DNA of 64,000 nt, taken from Strigamia acuminata. Lineage: Eukaryota > Arthropoda > Chilopoda > Geophilomorpha > Linotaeniidae. Position 1 is the first letter of the stretch. Every line of letters begins with the position of its first letter. The stretch spans positions 13,082,001 through 13,146,000 of the forward strand of contig OX442319.1 in the NCBI GenBank assembly GCA_949358305.1, in the 5' to 3' direction. The translations under genes and the position numbers were made by a program. Positions 19,801-32,287 of this stretch are shown here, piece after piece. The notes beneath the pieces are model-generated. The model saw nothing but the letters and a program-made list of their open reading frames with translations. It was not told where the DNA came from and made no database searches.

Positions 19801-22800
19801 GCAAATACAATTGTTGATGCCTGGAGAAAACTCAATTTTTATAAACCGAAGTAAACACATTTTTGTGCCCTTTAGCAATTGGTCATCCAAATAATCGGAG
19901 TTCTACAGCAAAGCTAAATTTACCTATTTCTTTCCTTCTTTTGTACTCGTTAATTGATGTTGCTACATCAGTCATCACATGAATAGCTTTTTGCAAATGA
20001 ATCATGTCAGGATGTTCATCGTCGGTTGCCTAACAATGAATAAATGATTATTCTTTCCCCACAACTAATTTACAAAAAGTTATTGTTTACTTTGATCAGT
20101 TCATTGAGTAAAAGCGGGTATTTAAGTATTCTTTGCACCGGTTTGATGAGAATCGCGCCCAAACTAAAACAGGGTATTGTTTCTCGAATAAGACAAATCT
20201 TTTGACTGATAAGATTCTGGATCGACTCATTTTCCTGATACTAATGCACACAAAAACAAGAATAAATTAATTAATCTCAAGTGACTTCCTTTCAGATTAT
20301 ACTTTTTCTAATAAATGTATGACTTCGTCGTGATTACTGCAGTAATTCGCGTATTCTTCCTTCATCGCAGGAGCGATGTTTTCGAAACACGTTCCGATCA
20401 AAATGGTGTCGGCGTCCACCTGGCCGCTCGAATCCACTTTGAAATTGTCGATAAGTTGTTCCCCTAATTTGATAATCTGGTCCAAATTTCCAAAGAGTAC
20501 GCCGAAATCAACGCCTTTCGCCGTAAACGCGTTTGAAGACTTCAGGAAAACATCCAAACACATCTTGAGCTCGGCGACATAATCCTGCTCGGTTCTTACT
20601 AACTCCATTATGACTAGTCTACGCTTCTCCACATTTTTAGCCCTGCAAAAGATGGCAAATATTGATTTCACACAGAAAAACTTTGATATCGACAAAGCCG
20701 GCTCAAGAGAGGATCAAACGGTGCAACCGTGCAGGCAAAGGGCCCCCCCCCTAACATATTTAAGCAGGTGACCCTTGCCCCTTGTGATTATTATATTATT
20801 ATTTATTTCAACACTCCCATGGAATAATGACAAGTCATCGGACCGTGATCTCACACAAAGACAATCCCACCGAGCACCGATCGATCTTGAGCCGGCCCTG
20901 GACCTCGACAAACAAATCACTTCGTAGATGTTTATACCGCTTTCAGGTGCTCGCTTACCTAATTTCAGGCTCTTTGCATTCGTTCTGTAATGCTAGAATA
21001 AAAAATAAACCTTTAATCCTGCGTATCTACCAAAAATATTCAAATAAAAACCTTTAAGAGAAGAAATTTCATCAGTTAAACCATCAATAGTGTCTTCGTA
21101 AGCTTTCATATGGTCTTGCATGGCATCTTCGCTCGACTGGCGTGAAATTAAATGGCTTTCCAACTCCTGTTTGGCACTTTTCAGTTGCTAATTCAAACAA
21201 AAAAAACCAATACTAAATGAAACCTAAGCAATCATCCCTTAAATCACCAATAACTCTTCACTTTCAATTGAATAACAGCATTTGGAAGCTATCCAATGAC
21301 AAAGAGACATTTGCAAATCCTGAGAAATGCTACTTAACACCACAATAAAATAATATACGTTTCCAAATAAATATTTCACTGCACCAAATGCAACAGGTGG
21401 CAAAATAAGTACCAGTTTCACTCTGGCAAAAAGCCAAATTGAAAATAACTTACCTTTAAATTGGTTTCCCTTTCACTAATCTTCCTCTGAAGTCCAACAA
21501 AAGGATCCATGGAACCTTAAGACATAATAGCATTACTCCGTGATTAAACTTTGATATTTCAAACAGTCGAACCTTTGGGCCGTAAAGCTATTGGCGGAGG
21601 AGGAGCAGGCCTGTGAGGAACTCTCAACGAAGGATTGGCTTCTAATGTCACTGTGTAGGAGTGAAACCAAGCTAATAATTACTTCCTGCTATTACATAAT
21701 AGAAATATTGTAAATTCTCATGTTTCCTCAAACCAGTTTGTAATTGCACAGAAACCGGAAAAGTGGAGAGGTTATTTCAAGTTTTTATTTTGTTTTTTTT
21801 TACATAGTTCTTCGTCCGACTAAACATGGTCGTGACCCCATAATCTAATCAGAGGCAACAATTCGACCTTGAATGACATCTCCAAGGTCATTGATCTTGT
21901 AACTCGCATACCGTAAAAGGTAGAACAAAAATTCCAATTACAAACTTGTAGAACACCATCAAATTAGTCTAAAAACATTCTCTGTGCAACAATAGGTGCA
22001 TTCAAACTTCAAAAGATAAATTGCCTTCTCTCTAAATATCTTAACTGAGTGACTTTAAGTGAATTCTCGACTGAACACAACATGCAGCGACCATAACCAA
22101 CAGTCACTTCTATCATGAACCATATATCCGTTTGTTATTTCTTATTGATTTGTTGTTCTGTACGCCGATTGGATGACAGCAATCACGTGTCATGCATTGC
22201 TTGCCAACTAAGCATGTTTATTCTCTTTTGTCATCCCAGAAAACCGTGCGACTACATAAGCTTATTATGTGGCGCCAGGGCCGTCTTTACACTTTTCAGC
22301 GCCCTGGGCTAATAAAACTCAGGCGCCCTTTGCCCAGCACTTTTCTGTGCCCGGCGCCCTTCTGTACCCATCAAGCCTCTGTGCCCATCGAGCCTCTGTG
22401 CCCGGCGCCCCTGGGCTGCAGCCCAGTTAGCCCAAAGGTAAAGGTGGGCCTGTGTGGCGCCATCAGTGGCAAAATACACTGAACATGTTATCTTCATGCT
22501 TCTATAAGCCAAAGAAGTGATTTTCACTTAATCTTAATCCTCTTATTTGAATTCTTTCAAGTTGACTTTTCACAGATATGATGTAAAAGAAGTTGTATCC
22601 TGTTGGGAAACATCATTTCAGATGAATAAGTTAATTCGTCTTTCGAAGTTTGAATGCACATATGGTACCGTTGTTACATCCTAAAAGAAAATTGACAATA
22701 AAGCATCATTTACTTGTAGGCAGTGGTTCAAGTGGAATTTTATTCCTGGACGAAGCCTTAACTGGCGGTGGTGGTGCAGCGCGAAATGGAGCGAGCGTCT

Positions 22801-25750
22801 TTTCCCCGTTTTGGCTCATTTGCCTCACCGGTATCATTGGTGCTGATTCAACAGAAATTTTAAATGGCGGTGGCAATGGAGGCGGAATCACAGGCGGTGG
22901 AGGTAATTCAGGAGGAATTGTAGGTGGCGGAGGTAGTTCAGGAGGTGGTAGTATCAGTGGTGTAGGTAAGGATACTACTGGTGGTGGGGGCCTCGCCGGT
23001 ATAGGAGAAATGCATTGTTTAGCGGAGTTTGGAGGACTAGGTCTCGGCGGTATAGGAGAGATGCTTAGTTTAGCAGAGTTTGGTGGACTAGGTCTCGGCG
23101 GTGGCAGCGATAAAGTCAATTTCCTTAGTTCTTCTTTCGTTTCCTTCCGTTTGGTCACCTGGGTGAAAGAGACGGATCTCGCTTTCGGAGTGGCATACAG
23201 CGATAAATCCAGGTTTGCTAGATTCTTCGCTATACTCCTGTCCAGCGCGTTAGTGTCGGAAGCGCAGCGCACCTTGCTGAAATCCAATCTCCTTTCGAGC
23301 GGGACAAACTGCGAATCGCCGTAAGTCAACGGCAGTTTGTCCGCTTTGTTGTTATTGCACTCTGTCGCAGAAGGGGTCTTTTCCGGAACGTTTGTCCTGA
23401 CGTAGTTGGCGGGACAAAGGCCGACATTTCCCTGGCAGTCCGTCGCTTCGTACCATTCGTTGTTTAATTTCTTGTTTATCGTGATTTGTTCATCTTGGAC
23501 AAGAATTAGATCTTCCGGTCCTTGAGCAATATAGTCATAGAGAACGGTGGCTTGAGTTACGCCGGGTATAATCTCAATCTGGGGTTCAGGATCCGGGGTT
23601 GCCGCATCCAGGGTACCGTCTGACGCACAGTCGACGATTATGTCTATGTGGGATTTGGGAAAGAAGCCGCAGGAGCCGCCGAGTTCTCCTTCTAGCCATT
23701 CTGAATCGACGTGCCGGAGGATATTGACTAGTTCGCCGGCGTGGAAACCCAGCTCGTCAGGGTATTGTGCGGCAAAGGAATAACAGGTACGGCCGTAAGG
23801 CGTTATGCCACTGTTTTGGCTGTTGTATCCGGGCACTGGAGATTTTGTTCGTTCGGGTGGTAAAGCTTCAAGCGGGTGTTCATCCAGCGTGGTATCGTTC
23901 GTGTCCAATACTACGTAGGCTGATGGGAAAATGCCGCTCTGGCCTTTTGATTCCCCTCTGGAACGAGAAATAAATGTCTGGTTCAAGAAATGAGTGCTAA
24001 TAGTGCATTTTTGAACTTAAAAAATGCATTTTTGAACCTATAAAGTGCATTTTTGAACGTAAAAAGTGCATTTTTGAACCTATAAAGTGCATTTTTGAAC
24101 GTAAAAAGTGCATTTTTGAACGTAAAAAGTGCATTTTTGAACGTAAAAAGTGCATTTTTGAACCTAAAAAGTGCATTTTTGAATGTATAATGTGCATTTT
24201 GAACGTAAAAAGTGCATTTTTGCATCTAAAACGTGCATTTTTGATCCTAATTAGTTTATACCTCATCCAATCCTTATCGATGATTTCGGTAACGATAATT
24301 ATGTCTCCTTTAACCAAATTCATCTCTTCCTCAAGCTGAGCGGTCATATCCATTTTAACTTTGGCTTTTATCCGAACTTTGTGGCTGCTCTGTTTTCGGT
24401 TAATCAGCGACAAATCGACTTTCCAAACATGAGACACCGGAAAAATACCCTGCCGTCCATCGGATTCTCCGTACCACCAATTCGAATCAACTGGTTTGGT
24501 TCCTACTATCACATCATCTGCAAACAAATCAGTCATATTGAGTTTGCAACTATAAACAAAGGGGTCGAATGAACAAAAGGCGAAGCTTCAATTTGGTCAT
24601 GTCAAATTTAATCACTTTTTATTGAAACTGCCGCACACTTCGTGGTTTTATGCCAATCCCATCCCAGCAAGTCCCCTACATACGAACATTTGAGTTACGA
24701 ACTTTCAGGGATATGAAATTCAAATTCTAGCATTGTATGCCTGTTATTGTAATTTTCAAAATAAAATTAAAAATTTTGTTTAATATGTACCTTTATTAAG
24801 TAATTAATTAATTGATTAAATAACTTAAAAAATATGATTAAAAATGTATTCTTTAATTAGGATTAACAATTTTTCCACCTTGTACACCTTTGCCAACCTT
24901 TGTCAGACAATTCATCGGACCGGGAATTCATCGTGTAAGTTTTTATGTTGTAATTTCTTGATATTAAATGAAATTAAATTAAATAGAAATTGCATTCACG
25001 TTCAACGTTCGTTACTTTATCTGTTCTAAAATAGTGAAACCCAAATTTTCCACGTTTTTACGTCTAAAAAAACCAAATTTTATAAGGTTTTACTTATCAA
25101 AACAATATTTACATCTACAAAACCGATTTTATATACCTAAAAATAGACAATTTACCCGCTTTTTACCCATTAAATGTGTTTTTTTAGAAGTAAAATCGTG
25201 CAAACTGAATATGAAAGCAATTTCTATTCAATTTAATTAAATTTAATACCAAGAAATTATAACATAAAACCTTACATGATGAATTGCCACCAGGTGGATT
25301 GTCGCGATGACTTGTGAAAGCGTTCTCGGAGCGGAACTCGTTCTTATGTTAGGGACTGCAATGGAAATTAATTTTTCAATATAAAAAATATTATTTATAA
25401 AAATAAAAAAATTTTGATTATTGATTTTTTTGACGATCAAAACTGTCCCCTCGCCTTGCCTTTAATCGACTCTACAACCAACTTTTATTGAATCCCAAAT
25501 CCCCGCTTTCGACGACTGCGAAATTCTCAAAAGAGACGAACAACTCTTGATCCTCGCCTACAACCGGCAATTCCCGCTCGACGACAAATCCTGCGGGGAA
25601 ATTCCCGCATTGAAAACCATTTGTTCCGAAATACCAATGCCGATCGACCGCGTGCTTTATCTGCACCACATCGCCAACTTCCAGGCGTAGTTCTCCGTCG
25701 ATGTCGCTTTTAAAACTGTAAATCGCCTTCGCCAGAGCGCCGTTCTCCAT
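16836..25750 (-). CDS. DNMBP: Dynamin-binding protein (Tuba): SH3 x5, proline-rich, DH RhoGEF, BAR, SH3 x2; 1,415 aa
   Basis: Eighteen coding exons: 25483-25750, 24262-24517, 22714-23957, 21573-21650, 21454-21515, 21052-21187, 20959-20992, 20303-20642, 20091-20240, 19924-20029, 18950-19320, 18730-18891, 18468-18650, 17987-18175, 17715-17898, 17246-17439, 17076-17186, 16836-17015. All use GT-AG and sum to 4,248 nt, a whole number of codons. Domains: SH3 at about 5-62, 68-125, 133-192, 231-285 and 308-362; a proline-rich stretch (PPPRPSPP, PIPPRPSPP) about 470-585; coiled coil 640-690; DH 693-890 (ELVRTEQDYVAELK, LIKPVQRILKYPLLL); BAR about 895-1190; SH3 at 1205-1275 (VGVIKQQDPMGG) and 1357-1415. 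Known Tuba is a Cdc42 GEF that links dynamin and N-WASP to membranes. The ATG follows an acceptor at 25757, so an upstream non-coding exon is expected. Several donors are weak (GTTGGT twice, GTTCGA). Confidence 0.93.
17511..17670. mobile_element. hAT-like MITE in a DNMBP intron
   Basis: Begins CAGGGTCGTCTTTACACTTT and ends AAAGTGGGCCTG. It matches the copy at 22276-22452 over its length. Flanking ATACACA occurs on both sides (17504-17510 and 17674-17680), the right one offset by three bases. Confidence 0.75.
18226..18442. mobile_element. TA-flanked MITE in a DNMBP intron
   Basis: Ends CAGTGAACTCCC and, inverted, CAGTGAAATCTC, flanked by TA at 18224-18225 and 18443-18444. Tc1-like termini; 217 bp; no coding content. 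Confidence 0.7.
19546..19826. repeat. Minisatellite in a DNMBP intron
   Basis: Eleven nearly identical copies of a 25-bp unit built on CTGGAGCAAATACAATTGTT plus GATGC. Overlapping long minus-strand frames (repeating SRHQQLYLLQ-like peptide) are produced by the repeat and are not genes. Confidence 0.95.
20692..20901. mobile_element. Probable hAT-like MITE in a DNMBP intron
   Basis: Left GCCGGCTCAAGA and right TCTTGAGCCGGCCCTG are inverted repeats; the right end has the CAGGGCCGGCTCAAG form typical of hAT non-autonomous ends. The left end is slightly decayed. A C-run (CCCCCCCC) lies inside. Confidence 0.6.
22276..22452. mobile_element. hAT-like MITE with a perfect 8-bp target duplication
   Basis: Begins CAGGGCCGTCTTTACACTTT, ends AAGGTGGGCCTG, and is flanked by TGTGGCGC at 22268-22275 and 22453-22460. 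The 8-bp duplication and CAGG ends fit the hAT superfamily. Internal GC-rich words (GTGCCCGGCGCC, GTGCCCATC) are repeated. Confidence 0.85.
24003..24244. repeat. Minisatellite in DNMBP intron 2
   Basis: About eleven copies of GTGCATTTTTGAACGTAAAA plus one base (21 bp). It fills most of the 304-bp intron between the exons encoding SH3-3, so the repeat makes up almost the entire intron. Confidence 0.9.
24927..25285. repeat. Inverted repeat in DNMBP intron 1
   Basis: Arms of about 75 bp: left includes TTATGTTGTAATTTCTTGAT, right the inverse of TTATGTTATAATTTCTTGGT; the loop is about 200 bp. Probably an old foldback insertion. Confidence 0.7.
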
Positions 25751-25756
25751 AGTTGT

Positions 25757-27803
25757 CTGCAAATATGTGGAAAAATATGTTAAATGTGTTGGAATAAAAG
25801 GGAAATTTGGTTTGGTTTTTTGACCTGCGGAAATTAATTAATAAATAAGGAAAGTTTGAAACTATGTCATGTTTATTTGCGACTTCCGAGTGTGTTTGAT
25901 AAGCCATTTCCTTTTATTTGCATGATTGGTGTTGACCCATTTCTGTTTTTGTTTGGTTTTTATTGTAAGGGTTTATAGGGGGTTTAATTGTGGTTAGTGG
26001 TGTGGAAATTTGTTTTTGGGAAAATAGGTTTGGTGGTTTTGTAGGTTTTTTTGTGGAAAAGTGATGTTTTTCAAATTGAAAATTGAATTTTTTTTTTCTT
26101 TTAAAAATGGAAAATTGAATATTTTTTTTAAATTAAAAGTGGAAAATTGTTTTTTTTTCAATTTAAAATCCTTGGAATTAAATATTTTAAACTAAAAAAA
26201 AATTGAAATTTAAAATTTTTCAATTGCCAAACTAGAAAATTGAATCTTTTCAACTCAAAAAATATAAAAATTAAAATTTTTCAATCAGAAAACTAGAAAA
26301 TTAAATTTTTTCAATTGAAAAACCAAATAACTGCATTTTTTTAAGCAAAAAAACTGTATTTTTAAGCAAAAAAACTGTATTTTTAAGCAAAAAAAATGTA
26401 TTTTTAAGCAAAAAAACTGTATTTTTAAGCAAAAAAACTGCATTTTTGAACGAAATAATTAATTATTGAAACCAAACTTTACAATTTCAAACAAAAAAAT
26501 GCATTTTCCAAAACATATATTTTTCCAAACCTAAATTTTTATTTTGAAACCTAAAAAAATCTAATTTTACTATCCAAAATATTGCATCAAAATCAATAAA
26601 AAAATAAAGAAATTGTACAAACAAAACCCCAAATATTCCATCTCACCCAAAAACATCAAAATGTAGTCATTTCACCAATCTCCCCCTCAAATTTTCCCAA
26701 AACCACTAAAAACAACCCCAAATATACCAAACTTAACCGCAATTTTACCTCATCATGATCATTTCTTTCAATTTCATCTGCTACTGAACAATTCATAGTA
26801 ATTTTTTATCAACCTCGCGCAAAAACATGAACGTTTTATTCAACCAAAACCTCCATGTTGGCACATTGTAACATGATAACGCGCCATATCAAAGGTTAAC
26901 TGATAAGGTATAAACAAAACATCATCCAAAGAGCTCGCTATCGCCATCAATCGACTTTAAATGAGAAATAAACTCGACAGACGAGCGAAAATTGCAGAAA
27001 TTTGAATGTATTTATGCGATTCAATACCCGGATGTGATTTCAATATGGACACATTTTAAGCGCATCAGTCGCGATTTTCTTCACTTTTCCTACGAAAAAG
27101 CACAAAATGATATATTATTTTAAGAAATCTGAACGCACTAAAAAAATACAGACCTCGATTTCCATGTACGGCTTAATTTAACCCGTTTCCCACACATTTG
27201 GCTCTTTAAATTGACTTCAGAGCCGCAACGTGGACGAGTTTGCAAACACAAAAACCCGCTACTAAACTTATCACGATTTCTCATTATTTTATCAGAAAAG
27301 TGATATATATGATGTCATCACCCGGACCACGTTAATAAATTGATGATTCCATCACATCTGTAGTGTGGGTTGGAGGAATTTAGAATTTGTTCGACGTCCA
27401 AAGAATTTATTCAACCGATTAAAACCGTGTTTCATTATGATTTTTAAAATTTAATGTTAATATTTGCGTTGAGTGTTAAAAAAAATTACTAAAATATCAT
27501 TGATATTTGTCTGTACGGATCGATTTGGCAACACGAGCCGCGTCACACGATTCCAAATTCTCCATACTCTCCACTTGACTAGTCTCGAATGCAAAGGAGT
27601 ATTTCAGACCGTATGACCTGGGAAGAATAATTTGATCAGATTTGTCGCTAATTTCCACGTCGAAAGCAGGATTTTCATAATAATCCCCGTAATTAACGCC
27701 CGGGCAAAGTGTTTTTTTTTACATGAGCAGAAGAGTGTGATCGAAAATCGAAATTAGAAGCGAACAAAACGATTTTTAGACACAAAAGACGCGAAATTTC
27801 GCC
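25757..27803. other. Region between the divergent DNMBP and Pil1-like genes
   Basis: It should contain the non-coding first exon(s) and promoter of DNMBP on the minus strand, and the promoter of the plus-strand gene at 27804. Very AT-rich. At about 26335-26445 there are five to six copies of CTGTATTTTTAAGCAAAAAA (20 bp). I cannot locate the non-coding exon or a convincing core promoter. Confidence 0.5.
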
Positions 27804-30800
27804 ATGGAAAAAGCTAGCAAAGCTATACGAAGGTAATTTGAAATTTGACCACTTTTGTCGTGTTTTGTTCATTAAAGAGTGGAATTGGTGTGAAATGGGT
27901 GGTTTGGTGATTGGTAGATGGTTTGTGGTGGATGGATTTGTTTGTTTTTGTTTATTTTTGGGTTTTTTTGATTTTTTTTGGCATTTTTTTAAGTTTATAT
28001 TTATTTTTTGGTTTCAGGAGCGGCGTTAGGCTTAAATCGCTCGGCGGTGGACATACCGATTTGAATTTGATCATATCTGAATTGAAGGATGTTAGACAAG
28101 CGGCCAAAGCCTTCATGCAGGCTCAGAGCACTGGTAACTATGTGGGGTTGGTGGTTTGAGGTTTGGGGAGGGATTTTGTTGAGTAGAAGTTTGGATTTTG
28201 GGTGATTTTGGTTGGATTTTTCAATTTTTTGAGACGACAATCGTGGTTTTTTAAAGAGGGTGGTTTTGTTTTTTGTTTGGAAAAAATATAGTTTGTGTCG
28301 GAATTTGGATTGGAATTGGAAAAGTCGATTTTATTATGAATAGTTTGATGTTTACTCATCAGTTTACTCGTGAAAATAATATATATATATTTTTTGAGTG
28401 TTAATTTTTCAATTTTTTATGAAATGAAGTTGATTTTGTGCATGAATTTTACGATTTTTCTTGAGAAAATTGAATTTCGTACAGGAATTTTTTAAATTTT
28501 GCTGAAGTTTTCAATTCAAACCTAAAAAAAAATTACGCTTTGATGAGAAAAATTGAATTTGGTCCATTAAAAATCCAACTTTTGCTTTTGAAATACGAAT
28601 TTTGCTTTAAAAATGTGAATTTTGCTTTTGAAATACGAATTTTGCTTTAAAAATGTGAATTTTGCTTTAAAATATACGCTAAAATTTAATTTTCAATTTT
28701 CACTCTCTAGATCTTCAATTTGTACAAGATTTTTCGATTTTTACCTAATAAAAAAATCACATTTTGCTAAAATTAATTTTTTTCCCTAAAACAAAATTCA
28801 AATTTCGCTTCAAAAATTTAATTTTTACAAAAAAATCCAAACTTCCGATCTAAAACAATTGTGATACTCAAACTGTTTGTGTTTCAGCCGCTCAAGATAT
28901 GTTAAAATGGTCCGGCAGCGACGACAACCGAGCCGTGCAAGATATCATCAGCCAACTGGCCGAACTCAACTGTCTGTGGACCGAAGTGCAGAAAGAATTC
29001 ACCGAAAGCTTAAAAGATTACAAATATCAATTCGAAATCATCTTGGAGGGCGAGAAACACGTCGACCAAGCGCGAAATCACTTAGTAAACCCAATATAAA
29101 TAAAAAAAATAATTCCCCTAATACATATCTTCTAATTGCCTACGGACCTCCAATTGTGCACGGGGCAAAAATATTCAAGGGCGGCTCCTATTTGAATTAG
29201 AGAATTTGTGAATTGTTTTCCCCTGATGTCGGTTCATAGTAGACCGTTGGGTAAAAATAAATTTTGCAAATAGCACACGGGTGCGCAATTGGAAGATATA
29301 TGTATTTTAAGCCTAAAAATACCCAGAAAAGTAATAGTTGGTGATTTTTTTTCAAGATTGCGTGCGAACAAAGAGAGAATAAGTTCAGAAAGGAAATGAA
29401 AAAAGCATCTAAGGTGATTTTATTTGATTTTGTGATTTGGATTAAAAAATTTAATGATTTTTGTTGTTTGTTTTGATGTTTTGCGGTTCGGAATAGAAGG
29501 CCACACGTGACGAAATCAACCAATTAGAAATCAAATTAGCGCAGTCCGAGCGGGCGAAGGATTTAGCGCAAGTGGAGGTGTTGGAGCGAATCAGGGAGAA
29601 CGAAATCATCAAATTGGTGCGGCTTAAAGACGGCCTGCTCAAGATATCGGAGGCCTATGTGGAGTTGGCGAATAAGTGTGCGATTATTTTCGCCGCTCAG
29701 AGGGTGAGCTCGATTTTGGGGTGTTTGGGAGTGTGGGTGTAGTGGAAGGTGAATTGTTGAGACTAGTTGAAGTTTTGTAAGAAAAATTGAAGTTTTATTA
29801 GAAAAATTGAAGTTTTATTAGAAAAATTGAAGTTTTATTAGAAAAATTGAAGTTTTATTAGAAAAATTGAAGTTTTATTAGAAAAATTGAAGTTTTATTA
29901 GAAAAATTGAAGTTTTATTAGCAAAAATTGAAGTTTTATTAGAAAAATTGAAGTTTTATTAGAAAAATTGAAGTTTTATTAGAAAAATTGAAGTTTTATT
30001 AGAAAAATTGAAGTTTTATTAGAAAAATTGAAAATTTATTAGAAAAATTGAAATTTTATTAGAAAAATTGAAGTTTTATTTGAAAAATTGAAGTTTTATT
30101 AGAATAATTGACGTTTTCTGGTGGAAATTGAATGTTTTATGTCGTTGATTCAATTTTTATGTTAAAAATTCAACTTTTTCGATGGAAAACTTTATTTTGC
30201 CCACAAAATTTTAATTCCAACACCTAAATTTCAATTTTATTACCAAAAAAACCACCGAAACAATTCAATTTTCACCCGAAAAGCTCAGTATGCACTAGAA
30301 AAATTCATTATCCACATCAGTAAACACAACACCACACCCAAACTCCATTTTTCTTTCTCTTAAAAAAAAAACAAACCACCCCAACTCCATTTTATCTCAA
30401 TTTCCAGGAGATTTCATACCAGTTTCCCGACATGCGCAGCCGCGAATTTCACGAAATCAAATACACCGGGTCCGGTGCGACCAAACAAACCGTGATGAAA
30501 GCCAAGGACAAAGTCAGAAAGTACCATCGATCCCGTCTAATAGCCACCCCCGCACCCCTAGGTATAAAAACCCCCCCAAAATAATTAAATTTAATAAAAA
30601 AAATAATTCTTAAAACCGTCTACAGAGGACCCGCCGCCTCCATACACTCCGAACTACTACAACAACATGGGCAACATGAGCGCGCCCACTTGTTACAACA
30701 TGAATTCGACCAATTACTCGACCTACGACGAGAACTGCGACAACCGCTCGTTCCACCAAGCAGAGACTATCCCGCCGCAGCACGGCGCGCCGCCCACCAG

Positions 30801-30888
30801 CCCCAGTCAGCCGCCACAGGAGGAGGACATCCGGTGGAGCAACTACGAGGACGATTTGTCGGGCGCGATGGGCGGCGCTAGGATTTGA
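27804..30888 (+). CDS. BAR-domain protein resembling fungal eisosome Pil1/Lsp1, 321 aa in six exons
   Basis: Exons 27804-27832, 28018-28133, 28888-29084, 29497-29703, 30408-30561, 30626-30888; 966 nt in frame. Residues 1-48: a basic N-terminus (MEKASKAIRRSGVRLKSL). Residues 49-190: long helices containing AAQDMLKWSGSDDNRAVQDI, then LNCLWTEVQKEFTESLKDY, ILEGEKHVDQARNHL, KATRDEINQLEIKLAQSE, and a last helix (LLKISEAYVELANKCAIIF). This order and spacing (AAK-L-W...DDD..DI, then F..RYDQYR..L..I, then R..K..I.DKI..LK) matches the Pil1/Lsp1 BAR domain as I remember it. C-terminal 85 residues: disordered, with a PPPPY (PPxY, WW-binding) motif near 237 and Asn/Tyr-rich segments. A membrane-curving role is inference. 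Polyadenylation signals AATAAA at 31111 and near 31298 follow. Confidence 0.75.
29770..30115. repeat. Minisatellite in intron 4 of the Pil1-like gene
   Basis: About 17 copies of GAAAAATTGAAGTTTTATTA (20 bp), with one single-base expansion near 29922 and small changes near the 3' end. Confidence 0.95.
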
Positions 30889-31343
30889 TCGATTGGATTT
30901 CATTGCATTGGATAGCAATACACAGTATATTTTAAGTTCTTTGCGTGTTTTTTTTTTGGGTTAGAATTTAAAGTTAGAATTTATTTTTCATTATTATTAT
31001 TATTATTAATTATTATTAATATATTATTATAATTATTATTATTGTTTTTTTTTCTTTTTTTCTTTTTTTTCGAATTATTAATCATGGAGTGTTTGAATTT
31101 CATTTTGATGAATAAAACTTAAGTATTAATAAAAGGTCTTGTGGATTTCTTGGAAAAATTCGTCAAAAAGGGTCGACGAGAGCGAGGTACAAAATTAAAT
31201 TGTCAGTCTTCGCTTTGTAAACTACCGTGTACTAAAGATTCCGCAGAAGATTAGACATGTTCGCGGCTAAATCCCTTTGTAATGATGACTTTATATGAAT
31301 AAAGTTTTGTTTTTTGGAATAATATGGTTGTGTGTTTCGGTTA

Positions 31344-31739
31344 TAGTCATTTTAGCGACGCTCATTTTAGCGATTTTTACAAAAAAGTCCCATTTTAGCG
31401 ATCACGTTGAAGCGACAATAAGTTAAATTTCCAGTAGTGATCGACACGTTTTAGCGACGCGAGATTTTAGCGATCGCTACGTTTTAGCGACGCGACACGA
31501 TTTACCGCGACAAGACGGCTCAAAAAAGTGGTTTGCATCAAAAAACCAGTAAGGTTAGGTTCGCCCTTCTTAGGAATTAAACCTAAACTATATGGTTAGG
31601 TTAATATTAGTGTTAGTATTAGTGCCGTTTTAGCGACCATCACTTTAGCGAACATGTCATTTTAGCGATTTTTGTGTCGCTAAAATGACATGTTCGCTAA
31701 AATGGTGTGTCGCTAAAATGAAATCCCTAAAATGAAGTA
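31344..31739. repeat. TA-flanked foldback insertion built from TTTTAGCGA words
   Basis: The word ATTTTAGCGA(C/T) occurs about ten times, direct in the left part and inverted in the right part (TCGCTAAAATG). The ends are TA plus GTCATTTTAGCG and, inverted, TA plus CTTCATTTTAGG. A palindrome lies at 31650-31710 (AACATGTCATTTTAGCGA and its inverse). No coding content. Confidence 0.75.
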
Positions 31740-32238
31740 CATCCGTGTGTTTAACTTAGTTACCTAGTCTGATTATTCAAAAATTGGACTGGTTGGCCAT
31801 TACGTCCAAATAAAAATTGTCAAGATTTAAACGAGAGACGTAAAATGTTAATAGATTTTTATTATTATTTCAAATTTAAACCAATAAATTGCTATTTAGT
31901 TATAAATTAATTATTGAATTGTACAACCCATTGGAAAAATTAACTTTGGTAAGCAGTTGTCATGTCGTACTTTATGCATTCCAATTTTTACAGTTGCTTT
32001 GTAATTGCGGTTCTAAAAGATAACGCGCAGACTGTTGTAAAGCAAGCAAAGCAACTGCCGTCATGTGTGACAGGCATTCACCTAACAAGTAAGATAGACA
32101 TTTAAGAGGAAGATAATTAAGTAAAAATGATTGAATACCGTACCCGACATTAGACGTTCTTCTCGTTTCACTCTATTAGATGTAGCGTCATCTTAAAAGT
32201 TTAAAAATAAATCTACAATAAGCATAATACATATTTGT

Positions 32239-32272
<34 letters not shown>
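32239..32272. repeat. (TC)n microsatellite
   Basis: A CT/TC run of about 34 bp just downstream of the C16orf89-like stop codon. Confidence 0.9.
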
Positions 32273-32287
32273 AAAAGCCTAAAACAT

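Noticed and set aside
19546-19826. Regularly repeated units, CRISPR-like at first sight
   Set aside because: Units are contiguous direct repeats with no unique spacers, inside an intron of an animal gene.
19416-19890. Three overlapping minus-strand frames with a repeated SRHQQLYLLQ-like peptide
   Set aside because: All come from the 25-bp minisatellite, whose unit does not produce stops in those frames.
22650-23324. 224-codon plus-strand glycine-rich frame
   Set aside because: It is the antisense of the proline-rich part of DNMBP exon 3.
25262-25365. Possible DNMBP exon between coding exons 1 and 2
   Set aside because: It has splice-like ends, but the only open phase does not fit the flanking exons, and exons 1 and 2 join directly to complete SH3-2. 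One end lies in an inverted repeat.
30610-30918. 102-codon minus-strand frame
   Set aside because: Antisense to the last exon of the Pil1-like gene.
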